Shown here one piece after another: positions 47,303 through 55,114 of a stretch of DNA of 64,000 nt. The notes beneath the pieces were generated by a model. The model saw nothing but the letters and a program-made list of their open reading frames with translations, made no database searches and had not been told where the DNA came from. The DNA comes from Deltaproteobacteria bacterium (GTDB lineage Bacteria > Myxococcota_A > Polyangia > Polyangiales > Ga0077539). Where the stretch lies: positions 29,940-93,939 of the forward strand of contig JADJAE010000043.1 of the NCBI GenBank assembly GCA_016704445.1, read 5' to 3'. Position numbers and translations under genes: made by a program. Within the stretch, counting starts at the first letter, position 1. Every line of letters begins with the position of its first letter.

Positions 47303-49276
47303 TCAGTCGAACCACACGCGCGGCCTGATCCGGTAGGGCGTGCCGTCCACCAGCACCTCGACGACCGCGCTCCCGGCGCTCGACGGGGCGCGCAGCGTAC
47401 GCACCACGGCGCCGTCCGGGCGCACCTCTTCGGGGCCGGTCCACTCGAAGGGGGAGCCTGCGGAGGCGCGCAGCTCGACCCTCGCTCCGGCGAGCGGCGC
47501 ACCCGTGGCGTCGGCGGGCCTCACGGTGATGCGCACCGTGCTCATGCCGTCGGCGCGCACGTGCCGCGAGGGCGGGTCGAGCGTCACCAGCGCGGGCTCG
47601 TCCACCACGTGAGAGCGCCCCGCGGCGAGATCGCGTACCTCCTGCACGTAGCCGCTCGGCCAGGTGATGCGCACCGTGTCCGCGGCCTGCGCCACGCCGA
47701 GGGCCACGTCGATCACCCCGTCGTCGGCCACCCGGGGGTTGAAGCGCTCGCCGATCCAGCGGGTGCGGCGCATCGACCCAGCGGTGACCTCCACCCGGGC
47801 GCCGAAGCCATGGGGATTGGAGAAGCGACCGCGCAGCGACAGCAGGAGGTGCGAGCCCGATGGAGCGATCTGGTTCTCGTAGACCACCGGAGCCTGGCCG
47901 AAGCCGCCGAAGATCAGGTCGAGGTCGTGGTCGCCGTCGAGGTCGCCAAGCGCCACGGTCATGAAGTGCCCCGAGGCGTCCAACCCGACGCTGGCGTGGG
48001 TCTCCGCGAACTGGTTGCCCGCGCGCCCCTGGTAGAGCTGGTTCTGCGACTCGCCGCGGTTGGGCTGCTTGCCGTGCCCGATGTCGTCGCCTCCGGCCAG
48101 GAGCAGCTCCAGCCGGCCGTCGTGGTCCACGTCCCAGAACACCGGCGACCAGGGGATCAAGGGCTGATGGTTGCTGGTGGTGGGCGTCTGGACGCCGAAG
48201 CTCCAGAGCGCGTCCAGCCACCGCCCGTCGCCCTGGCGCACCAGCAGCCCGCTCGGCGTCCCGCTCGCCAGGAACATCTCCGGCACCCCATCGAGGTCGA
48301 CGTCCCCGAGCGCAACGCCCATCGGCCCTGCGTTGCCTTCGCGGAAGAACCCCTCCCGGTCGCAGCTCTCGGGCATCGGGTACACCCGCTCGAAGCGGGC
48401 CTCGCCGTCGGCCCCCGGGCCCAGCGCCCGAAACGCCCCGTTCGGCTTGTTGGAGCCGTCGTGCATCATGAACACATCGAGGCGCCCGTCAGCGTCGAAG
48501 TCGAGCGTGCCCACGCACCAGGTGTAGCCCTCCATCGTGAGCCCCCAGCGCGAGGCCATGTCCTCGAAGGTGCGGTCGCCGCGATTGCGGAGCATCGCCT
48601 TCGGGCCGTTGGAGTACCCCATCACCACGTCGAGCAGCCCGTCCTCGTCGAGGTCCGCGAGGGTCGTGCTCATCTGCGGGTCCGTCGGCCGGAAGATCTC
48701 CGCCGCGCCCTCCCAGTCGACCCCGCGGGCGGAGCCCCAGGCCACCCGCGACCCGCAGAGCACGTCCTCGAAGCCGTCGCCGTCGAGGTCCGCCGAGGCC
48801 TGGCAGGCGTTGAGCTGCCTCGGCAGCGCGCCCTCGTTGCGAAACACCCCGGGCATCGGCTGGGAGACCCGCCACGCCGTGTTCGATCGCGTGCGGCTGT
48901 AGATGATCTCCCGCCGCCCGTCGCCGTCCACGTCCGCGAAGAGCGCGCTGGTGTAGTCGTGCTTGTCGCCCTCGTAGGGCATCGGGTCGGCCGAGCGCAG
49001 CGCGGCCTCCAGGTCCATGCGACGCACGAAGCGGCCCGAGAGCGGGCGGTACGGGGCCGCGTAGGGGATGCAGTGGGGCACGCCGTCGCAGGCCGTCGCC
49101 GCCGCGTTGCCGCAGAGGCCCGATGGGGCGTCCTGCCCGGAGGGTGTAGCCCCGGCCTCCCCGAAGGCGGAGGCTGGAGCAGGGTCGGGGCGCGACGGTG
49201 AGACGCAGGAGCACAGGGCCGCCGCGAGGATCCAGCGGGCAGCAACAGTGGACGGCAAGCGACGCCTGCGGCTCAT
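47303..49276 (-). CDS. secreted FG-GAP/VCBS-repeat protein (CRTAC1/ASPIC-like)
   Basis: The 657-residue protein starts at MSRRRRLPSTVAARWILAAA with a lipobox-like LCSC. Calcium-type repeats of integrin-like blades occur in order: DVDGDGRREI, DLDGDGFEDV, DLDEDGLLDV, DFDADGRLDV, DVDLDGVPEM, DVDHDGRLEL, DLDGDHDLDL, giving a seven-bladed propeller. A C-terminal ASPIC/UnbV-like module follows (GARVEVTAGSMRRTRWI, DTVRITWPSGYVQEV), then an Ig-like end. These secreted or surface proteins are common in myxobacteria, with adhesive or unknown roles. Confidence 0.88.
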   Translation of the reverse strand: MSRRRRLPSTVAARWILAAALCSCVSPSRPDPAPASAFGEAGATPSGQDAPSGLCGNAAATACDGVPHCIPYAAPYRPLSGRFVRRMDLEAALRSADPMPYEGDKHDYTSALFADVDGDGRREIIYSRTRSNTAWRVSQPMPGVFRNEGALPRQLNACQASADLDGDGFEDVLCGSRVAWGSARGVDWEGAAEIFRPTDPQMSTTLADLDEDGLLDVVMGYSNGPKAMLRNRGDRTFEDMASRWGLTMEGYTWCVGTLDFDADGRLDVFMMHDGSNKPNGAFRALGPGADGEARFERVYPMPESCDREGFFREGNAGPMGVALGDVDLDGVPEMFLASGTPSGLLVRQGDGRWLDALWSFGVQTPTTSNHQPLIPWSPVFWDVDHDGRLELLLAGGDDIGHGKQPNRGESQNQLYQGRAGNQFAETHASVGLDASGHFMTVALGDLDGDHDLDLIFGGFGQAPVVYENQIAPSGSHLLLSLRGRFSNPHGFGARVEVTAGSMRRTRWIGERFNPRVADDGVIDVALGVAQAADTVRITWPSGYVQEVRDLAAGRSHVVDEPALVTLDPPSRHVRADGMSTVRITVRPADATGAPLAGARVELRASAGSPFEWTGPEEVRPDGAVVRTLRAPSSAGSAVVEVLVDGTPYRIRPRVWFD

Positions 49277-49365
49277 CACCGCCGAAGGTAGCAGGAGTCC
49301 GCAGGGGCCACGGGAACGCGCCGGAAAGGATCGATGCTCGGTGACCTCCCGACGAGCGCGACGCC

Positions 49366-50661
49366 CTACTCGTCGCCCCCGGCGACGTGGTCGACGGTCT
49401 TCTCCACCAAGCGCAAGAACGCCTTGATCGACTTGTCGAGGTGCGGGATCGGCGTGTCCTCGAGGCGGGTGTGGGAGATGCCCGGCGACGACTGGGCGAA
49501 GACCATCACCGTGGGCATGATCCCGGCCATCTCCGCGGCGTCGTGGAGCGGCCCGGAGGGTAGCTTCGGCGCCTCGCCCGTCACCTCGCGCACGGACTCC
49601 GCGCAGAGGGCGAGGAGGTCGGGGTCGAAGGGGCGGGGGTCGATGGAGAGCAGCGGGCTCCACGCGACGGTGCAGCGGTTCTTCTTCGCGGCGGCGCGCG
49701 AGGCCTTCTCCGCGGCGGACTGCATCTTGGCGAGCACCGCGCCGTCGAGGGCGCGCAGGTCGAGGGAGATGTCCGTCGCGCCGGAGACCGCGGTGACGAA
49801 GCCGGGCTCGACCTTCACGACGCCGCAGGTCGCCACGACCCGCGTCTTCGGGGTGCGCCCGGAGAACTTCAGCCCGATGTCCCGGCAGGCGAGGGCGAAC
49901 TCCGCCGCCGCGAGGAAGGCGTCCTGCCGCAGCGGGATCGGCGTCGCGCCCGCGTGCACCGCCTGCCCCGTGAAGCGCACCATGTGGCGCTCGACGCCCA
50001 TGGTCCCGAGCACGACCCCGACGGGCTTCTTCATGGCCTCGAGCACCGGGCCCTGCTCGATGTGGAGCTCGACGTAGGCCCTCGGGTCGCGCGCCTTCAG
50101 CCACGCGTGCGCCTCGCCCATGCGATCGAGCTCGACGCCGTTCTCTCGCAGCGCGTCGGGCAGCTTGACCCCGTTGCGGTCGACGAGGTGCGCGAGCTCC
50201 TTGGCGGCGTCGAGGGTGCCCGCGGAGGCCGCGGAGCCCGTGAGGCTGCGGCCGTAGCGGGCGCCCTCCTCGTCGGCCCAGTCCACGAGGTGCATCGTGA
50301 CGGGCGGCGTCCCCGCGGCGGCGTGGCGACGGAGGGCCTCGATGCCCGCCACGACGCCCAGCACCCCGTCGAGCCACCCTCCCCCAGGCACCGAGTCGAG
50401 GTGACTGCCGAACACCACACCCCGCTTCGACGCGCCCGGGAGCGTGACCCACGCGTTGCCCGCGGGGTCGGTCTCCACCGGGAGCCCGAGTTCGGTCTTC
50501 ACCTTCTCGACGAACCACGCGCGGGCCTCGCGCCAGACGGGCCCCCACGCGACGCGCTGCGCTCCGCGCTCGGTGGAGGTGCGCGCGGCGAGCTCTCGGA
50601 GGTCGGCGATCACGCGCTTCGAGCTCGGGGCGGAGAGGCGCTTGGTGCGTACGGGCGGCAT
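49366..50661 (-). CDS. M20-type amidohydrolase (N-carbamoyl-amino-acid hydrolase/allantoate amidohydrolase group)
   Basis: The 431-residue enzyme has the expected metal motifs in order: GSHLDSVPGGGWLDGVLGV with His and Asp, DEEGARYG with two metal-binding Glu, the HIEQGPVLE site, and GQAVHAGATPIPLRQD of the dimerisation/substrate region. Late His in ISHTRLEDT completes the site. It matches Zn-dependent amidases of the hydantoin/ureide pathways; substrate choice (N-carbamoyl amino acid or allantoate) cannot be decided here. Start ATG 50661 has a GGAG site six bases away. No pathway partner is adjacent, and it starts within about 10 bases of a repeat-rich gap. Confidence 0.92.
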   Translation of the reverse strand: MPPVRTKRLSAPSSKRVIADLRELAARTSTERGAQRVAWGPVWREARAWFVEKVKTELGLPVETDPAGNAWVTLPGASKRGVVFGSHLDSVPGGGWLDGVLGVVAGIEALRRHAAAGTPPVTMHLVDWADEEGARYGRSLTGSAASAGTLDAAKELAHLVDRNGVKLPDALRENGVELDRMGEAHAWLKARDPRAYVELHIEQGPVLEAMKKPVGVVLGTMGVERHMVRFTGQAVHAGATPIPLRQDAFLAAAEFALACRDIGLKFSGRTPKTRVVATCGVVKVEPGFVTAVSGATDISLDLRALDGAVLAKMQSAAEKASRAAAKKNRCTVAWSPLLSIDPRPFDPDLLALCAESVREVTGEAPKLPSGPLHDAAEMAGIMPTVMVFAQSSPGISHTRLEDTPIPHLDKSIKAFLRLVEKTVDHVAGGDE

Positions 50662-50773
50662 CGGTTCTCCTCGCGATGTATGGAGTCGGGAGGCGCCACG
50701 CTAACGCGATCGCAGCCCATGGGGAGCAGGGAATGCGTCCCTCCCGGGGGGTGCGCGAGGCCGTCAGCGACCA

Positions 50774-51414
50774 GAGCCAGACCCCTGCCCGTAGGGGCGG
50801 GGAGGTGACCAACCACGCCAGCCCAGCGCGGCCTCGCCCGGAGGGAAGCGACCGACCACGTTCGCCCAGTGGGTCTTCGTCGCGACAAGCGACGTCATCG
50901 AGTGGAGAACCCACGAAGAACGGTTCTCGGATTTGGAGCCCGGAGCCAACGAGCCGCACTGGGCTGGCGTGGCCGGTCACTTCCCTCCGGGCGAGGCCGC
51001 AATGGGCTGGCGTGGTTGCTCACCTCTCCGCCCCTACGGGCCTGATGGTTGACCTCATCTCGGGCGGCGGGAAGGTGTCGCAACCCGCTGGATCGCTGGG
51101 GTTCCGCGCGATGGCGCGTCACCCCAGGCAATAACACGATGGCCGCCCCGGGCACTGCCCGGGGCTCCGGTCGGACATCGCTTGCCCAGGACGGAGCGAC
51201 GACCGTCGACGTCCTTCTTCGGGATCGCAGGGCGCTGGGCGATGTGAGCCCAGCGACGGCCGACCGGAGCCCCGGGCAGTGCCCGGGGCGGCCATCGTGT
51301 TATTGCCTGGGGTGACGCGCCATCGCGCGGAACCCCAGCACCACAGCGGGTTGAGCCCCTTTCGCATCGGCGAAGATGAGGTCAACCATCAGCCTGCGGG
51401 CAGGGGTCGGGCTC
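50774..51414. repeat. composite palindrome with ~100-bp arms, split by a mobile element
   Basis: The left arm 50774-50875 (GAGCCAGACCCCTGCCCGTA..., AACCACGCCAGCCCA, then GCGACCGACCACG) returns as an imperfect reverse complement at about 50951-51041 plus 51393-51414. About 75 bases (CGCGACAAGC...) form the loop. The arms contain the family-C unit also found at 5254-5330. The right arm is interrupted by the 351-bp element at 51042-51392. There is no gene between 50662 and 51542; the palindrome and element fill most of it. Confidence 0.75.
51042..51392. mobile_element. MITE-like element, copy 2 (351 bp, inverted relative to copy 1)
   Basis: It is near-identical to the reverse complement of 44162-44509, with the same ends CTGATGGTTGACC...GGTCAACCATCAG. 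Flanks are CCTACGGGC (51033-51041) and CCTGCGGGC (51393-51401), eight of nine matching, a slightly eroded target duplication. It sits in a hairpin arm as copy 1 does. No coding sequence. Confidence 0.85.
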
Positions 51415-51463
51415 AAGGCCTCGACGCTCGCCCGCTCAGCAGATGCACCGGATGGCCGACGGA

Positions 51464-51488
51464 GGGGAGCCCGACCCGGGGCTCTCCC
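51464..51488 (-). terminator. GC-rich hairpin after the Uma2 gene
   Basis: GGGGAGCCC, loop, GGGGCTCTCCC gives a near-perfect stem 55-80 bases past the stop of the Uma2 gene on the minus strand. No clear T-run follows, so it is only a candidate terminator. Confidence 0.3.
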
Positions 51489-51542
51489 GCGCATGGACCG
51501 TCGCCCACGCGCTGTGGATGTCGCGCGGCTGAGGCGGGAGCC

Positions 51543-52151
51543 TTAGGGCGCCCACACCACCGCGAGGTCGAGCTCCACCGCGTCGAAGGGCTCTGCCCGC
51601 ACCGCGACGTCCCCGGCGAAGGTCGCCGTCAACAGCCACCCCAGGTCGTGACGGCGGAACACCTCCACCGTCCGCAACACCGGCGACACCAGCCAGACGT
51701 GCCCGACGCCCTCTCGGCGGTAGAGGTCCAGCTTGCGGCCCCGGTCGACCTGCTCCGTCGAAGGCGAGAGCACTTCGCACACCCAGTCGGGCGCGAGATC
51801 GATGAAGGCAGGGGCCTCTCGGGCCAGGAAGCCGGCCGGCAAGCGCTCGCGCCGCCACCCGGCCACGTCGGGCACCACCACGTCGGGGCGAGGCCCGAGG
51901 CGTAGCTCCGGCTCCGCCATGAGCACCCACCCTCCGGGCCCATCGCGGCCACGATCGAAGGGTCCGCGCAGCTCGCCGTGCAGCTCGCCAGCGACGCGCA
52001 CATGCTGGCGGTGCGGACGCGGCATGAGCGACAGCTGCCCGTCGATGATCTCCGCGACCACGGCCTCCGGCGCGTTGCGGTAGCCGTCGACCACCGCGGG
52101 GTCGAGGTTGGGAAGCTCCGGGTCGAGGGTGCCTGCGGCGTCGCCAGACAT
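51543..52151 (-). CDS. Uma2-family (DUF820) putative endonuclease
   Basis: The 202-residue protein starts at MSGDAAGTLDPELPNLDPA. The Uma2 pattern is clear: EIIDGQLSLMPRPHRQHVRV near the start, PRPDVVVPDVAGW, then WVCEVLSPSTEQVDRGRKLD with the PD-(D/E)XK-like Glu and Lys, and GVGHVWLVSPVLRTVEVFR. Uma2 proteins are abundant in cyanobacteria and myxobacteria and linked to mobile DNA; their targets are unknown. It lies just left of the DUF262 island and its start is 40 bp from the first 20-bp repeats. Confidence 0.9.
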   Translation of the reverse strand: MSGDAAGTLDPELPNLDPAVVDGYRNAPEAVVAEIIDGQLSLMPRPHRQHVRVAGELHGELRGPFDRGRDGPGGWVLMAEPELRLGPRPDVVVPDVAGWRRERLPAGFLAREAPAFIDLAPDWVCEVLSPSTEQVDRGRKLDLYRREGVGHVWLVSPVLRTVEVFRRHDLGWLLTATFAGDVAVRAEPFDAVELDLAVVWAP

Positions 52152-52190
52152 TCCCGAAGGATAGTCCACCGGTCGCGTCGCCGGGGAGCG

Positions 52191-52230
52191 CGGCGTCCAC
52201 GCAGCTCCGGCGGCGTCCACGCAGCTCACC
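52191..52230. repeat. two tandem 20-bp repeats, left boundary of the DUF262 island
   Basis: GGCGTCCACGCAGCT repeats at a 20-bp period (units 52191-52210 and 52211-52230). The identical core recurs three times in the same orientation at 56381-56440, the other end of the lower-GC island. In between, 4.2 kb holds a small unknown gene, the DUF262/HEPN pair and the second methyltransferase. Confidence 0.85.
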
Positions 52231-52239
52231 CCCCTCGGG

Positions 52240-52965
52240 TCACCCCTCCGCGGGGACCTTGAGGGTCGTGAGCACCTTCCCCAGCGCCGCAAAGCCCTCC
52301 GCCGGAACCTTCGACAGCGTGAACCCATCCGCCCGCTCGCTCACGCCGATGGCCTTCAGCGACTTCACCTTCGCGAGCGCCACGCGCAGGGCCTTCTCCC
52401 TCGCCGACGCGGGCTTCGCCGAGCGCCCCTTCGACAGCGCGCGCCGCGCCCTCCGCAGGTCGTCCTGGGTGCACTCCCGCGCGGGCTTCATCGCCAGACT
52501 TCCCTCGACGCCCGGCACCGGGATCTTCAAGCGATCGAGGTCGATGGCCTTCGGCGCGATGCGGGCGCCGGTCTGCGCCATCACGAAGAGGGCGATGTCT
52601 TCGAGCACGGTGACGCCGTGGCGCTTCTCGTCGGCCGCGGTGAAGCACCCGGCCACGAGCACGTTGCGCTTCACCGAGCGCTCGCTCTCGCCGGGCAGCA
52701 CCTTCGCGATGAAGGCCTTCAGCGTCGTGAACTTCGCGCGGTAGAGGGGCACCTCGCCTTCGAGGGCCTCGCCGACCTTCTCCCAGAGGAGATCCCACTG
52801 GGAGCGCTCTCGGCCGAGCTGCGCGGCGATGGTGGAGAGGAGGTCGTCGAACTCCTGCCGCCGGGCGCGGCTGAGGTGCACCACGTCGGCGACGCGGGCG
52901 GCGGGGGTCGGGGAGGGCTTGGTGGGCCTGGAGGACTTGGGCTGCGCGCGCTTCGGGGTCGCCAT
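52240..52965 (-). CDS. helical protein of unknown function at the left edge of the island
   Basis: The 241-residue product starts at MATPKRAQPKSSRPTKPSPT, a Lys/Pro-rich basic tail of about 25 residues. Helical regions follow: VVHLSRARRQEFDDLLSTIA, LWEKVGEALEGEVPLYRAKF, ALRVALAKVKSLKAIGVSER. A basic, DNA-binding character is suggested by the N-terminus and by many Arg/Lys, but no HTH is convincing. Its GC content is as high as the host's, so it may belong to the host side of the boundary. No family was recognised. The next gene on the right is divergent. Confidence 0.6.
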   Translation of the reverse strand: MATPKRAQPKSSRPTKPSPTPAARVADVVHLSRARRQEFDDLLSTIAAQLGRERSQWDLLWEKVGEALEGEVPLYRAKFTTLKAFIAKVLPGESERSVKRNVLVAGCFTAADEKRHGVTVLEDIALFVMAQTGARIAPKAIDLDRLKIPVPGVEGSLAMKPARECTQDDLRRARRALSKGRSAKPASAREKALRVALAKVKSLKAIGVSERADGFTLSKVPAEGFAALGKVLTTLKVPAEG

Positions 52966-53338
52966 GTGGGTCGTCGGAGTGTTGCGGAGGAGGCGCGGGC
53001 GGGGGAGATTTCTGGCGGCGTTTTCGTGCGAGGGGGTGGGGGATGAGCGGCGACGGCGGCAGCCACACAGGTACGACGGCATCTCGACCGCGGTGCCGCG
53101 GTTGCGGCGATCGCGCGACGGGTCGTAATCGGCTGCAAAGGCGACTGTGTGGTCGTCGTCAGCGAGAGGGGACGAGGCCACGGCCGCGGTGCGCGCAGTG
53201 AAGGGGCGAGCAAGGCTACCTGGACGTTGAATTCTGTCAGCTAACTCTCACAAGATCATGAGGCTGTCAGACGGCAGCAACACCAGCTTCACCGTCCCTT
53301 GACGCTACACTGTCTCGGCGATAGTCTCGGCATCCATA
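52966..53338. other. intergenic region between the 52240 gene and the DUF262 gene
   Basis: GC drops sharply from about 53220. Apart from the promoter candidate at 53299-53327, I see no gene, no long repeat and no RNA-like structure. The first 200 bases still have host-like GC. Confidence 0.5.
53299..53327 (+). promoter_or_regulatory. sigma-70-like promoter of the DUF262 gene
   Basis: TTGACG (53299-53304), 17-bp spacer, TAGTCT (53322-53327). The expected transcript start (about 53334) is only about five bases before the ATG at 53339, where no ribosome site is visible; leaderless translation would fit. The match in the -10 box is moderate. Confidence 0.4.
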
Positions 53339-54499
53339 ATGGGAACGCAACTGTCGTTGGAGTCTCTATTCGCTGAACTTCAATCCGAAGATGAAGCGGC
53401 GACTAAAGCTACATCCGCGCTGGTCTTTGATGTCGATGCGGCCGAAAGCCAGATCCGTGAGCAGACTCGGAATATCAACTACCTTGTTAATCAATATACA
53501 GTGGCCGAGCTCGTTCGCCGGTTTGAGTCGTCAGTGATAGAACAGGCTCAGGGTGAAGAGGGAGGAGAATTCTACGTCCCCTACTACCAGCGGGAGTTCG
53601 TGTGGCCTCCAGCTCACCAGTCTGAGTACATCGAAACCCTGCTGATTGGCCTCCCGGTTCCTCCTCTTCTGCTTGCTCAAGACGAGAAGCCGATTTCTGC
53701 CGATGAAGGCCGTGTTGAGATCATCGATGGCTCACAACGGGTCAGGACTCTGCATCGGTTTCTTCGCGGAAAACTAGTGTTGACTGGGCTGACCCGTCTT
53801 TCTGCGCTCAATGGTGCTGCATTCGGGAGTCTTCATCCGTCTCGCCAACGGAAGTTTGAACGTATCAATATTCGAGTCTACGAACTTCCGGACACCGTGT
53901 CGGAGGACGATCGCATGGACGTCTTCCGCCGCGTCAATACGTCGAGCCTGACCCTAAGCAGCGCAGAGGTCCGTCGCGGCGCGTTCCGTGGCGCGTTCTA
54001 CGAGGGTCTGAGGCGTCTCTCCAAAGACTCTCTCGTTCAGGAGATGATTCCGGTCGGAGAGCAGAAAGGGAAGCGTCAAGAACTGGAAGAACTCCTACTG
54101 CGGTTCTTTGCTTACTCCGACGCCTACCAGAATTTCAAGAAGAAGGTAGCCCCGTTCCTGAGCGAATTTATCAGAACGCACCAAGACCAGTTTCCGGACG
54201 AATACAGGGACCGTCTTCTCGCCGTCCTTACTTTCGTAAAGACATATTTCCCGAACGGATTCCGCAAGGGTGGTGCCCATCGCACGGTGCCTCGCGTTCG
54301 TTTTGAGGCGATTGCTGTGGGCGCGGCCCTCGCACTCAAGGAACAGCCCAACCTTATTCCGGTTGATGTGCTGACTTGGCTAGAGTCTGATCGATTCACG
54401 AGCCTGACCACTTCGGATGGCAGTAACTCAGCACCACGATTACGAAATAGAATCGAATTCGTGCGAGACGCTCTGCTGATGCCGAAAAATGGCGCATGA
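53339..54499 (+). CDS. DUF262 (GmrSD/ParB-like N-terminal) protein
   Basis: The 386-residue protein shows the DUF262 core: YVPYYQREFVWPPAHQSEYI (from about residue 79), LLIGLPVPPLLL, VEIIDGSQRVRTLHRFL (about 127-143, the DGxQR nucleotide-handling motif) and DVFRRVNTSSLTLSSAEVRR (about 193-212). The C-terminal half is helical. No HNH/DUF1524 nuclease domain follows, unlike GmrSD. DUF262 proteins recognise modified DNA or act as NTP-dependent switches. Its stop overlaps the HEPN-like gene (ATGA), so both are co-translated. It is lower in GC than its neighbours. The partner with nuclease activity may be the HEPN protein. Confidence 0.88.
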   Translation: MGTQLSLESLFAELQSEDEAATKATSALVFDVDAAESQIREQTRNINYLVNQYTVAELVRRFESSVIEQAQGEEGGEFYVPYYQREFVWPPAHQSEYIETLLIGLPVPPLLLAQDEKPISADEGRVEIIDGSQRVRTLHRFLRGKLVLTGLTRLSALNGAAFGSLHPSRQRKFERINIRVYELPDTVSEDDRMDVFRRVNTSSLTLSSAEVRRGAFRGAFYEGLRRLSKDSLVQEMIPVGEQKGKRQELEELLLRFFAYSDAYQNFKKKVAPFLSEFIRTHQDQFPDEYRDRLLAVLTFVKTYFPNGFRKGGAHRTVPRVRFEAIAVGAALALKEQPNLIPVDVLTWLESDRFTSLTTSDGSNSAPRLRNRIEFVRDALLMPKNGA

Positions 54500-55114
54500 T
54501 GTCGATCGCGCAGTTTGAGGATTTCAAGAGTCGTGCTGACGAGGTCCGTTCCTTCATTGAGAGAGTTGTTGCGAGGGCGCCTTCGATAGGGGAGGCCGCG
54601 ATGGATCGTGCGGCTGCCGTGCTCTTTATCTACAACCTCATGGAAGCCGGAGCTCGAGGCGTTGGTGAAGCAATTTTCGATGCAGTGAATGTGCAGGGAA
54701 TAGAATTTGATGACCTCGCCATGCCACTCAAGCGAGAATTGTATGATCTTCTCCGAGTTCGAAACTCAGTCAAAGCAGCTAGGGAAATCAAAAGAATTAA
54801 CCGTGATATCTATGATTTTGCATACGATCCAAAGGCTGTCATGTCCGGCAATGTCGATCGGCGGAAGTGGTCCGAACGCCTTCAAGACCTTGCTGCCCTG
54901 GATCACCCCCCAGCCGACCCAGACGGACTCCTGGTGCGGTGAAGTCCATGAGGAACGCTCGCGCACGGTCAGTTGATTTGCGGAAGGTGGCCGGGATTTT
55001 TCAGTTGCAGACATTCAAGAGGCGTACAGCCTTGCTTTCCAGATGGGATGCAAGGCGTTCGAAGAGGTCAAGCAGCTGATCGTGACTGGCGGGCTTAAGA
55101 CGACAGAGTCATGA
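54496..55114 (+). CDS. HEPN-like (MAE_28990-type) putative nuclease, two apparent frameshifts
   Basis: Frame 1 runs from 54496 (MMSIAQFEDFKSRADEVRSF, then RAAAVLFIYNLMEAGARGVG) to a stop at 54940-54942. Continuing in the next frame gives VKSMRNARARSVD, and after another shift near 54976 FAEGGRDFSVADIQEAYSLA and a natural end LIVTGGLKTTES. Adding two bases gives 206 residues, the usual size of MAE_28990-type HEPN proteins. Their hallmark RN..AHGS..F is recognisable here as RNARARSVDF, with Arg where the catalytic His is expected. Frame loss, changed His, or sequence error in this stretch are all possible. Its stop region overlaps the methyltransferase gene by 20 bp, convergently. Confidence 0.6.
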
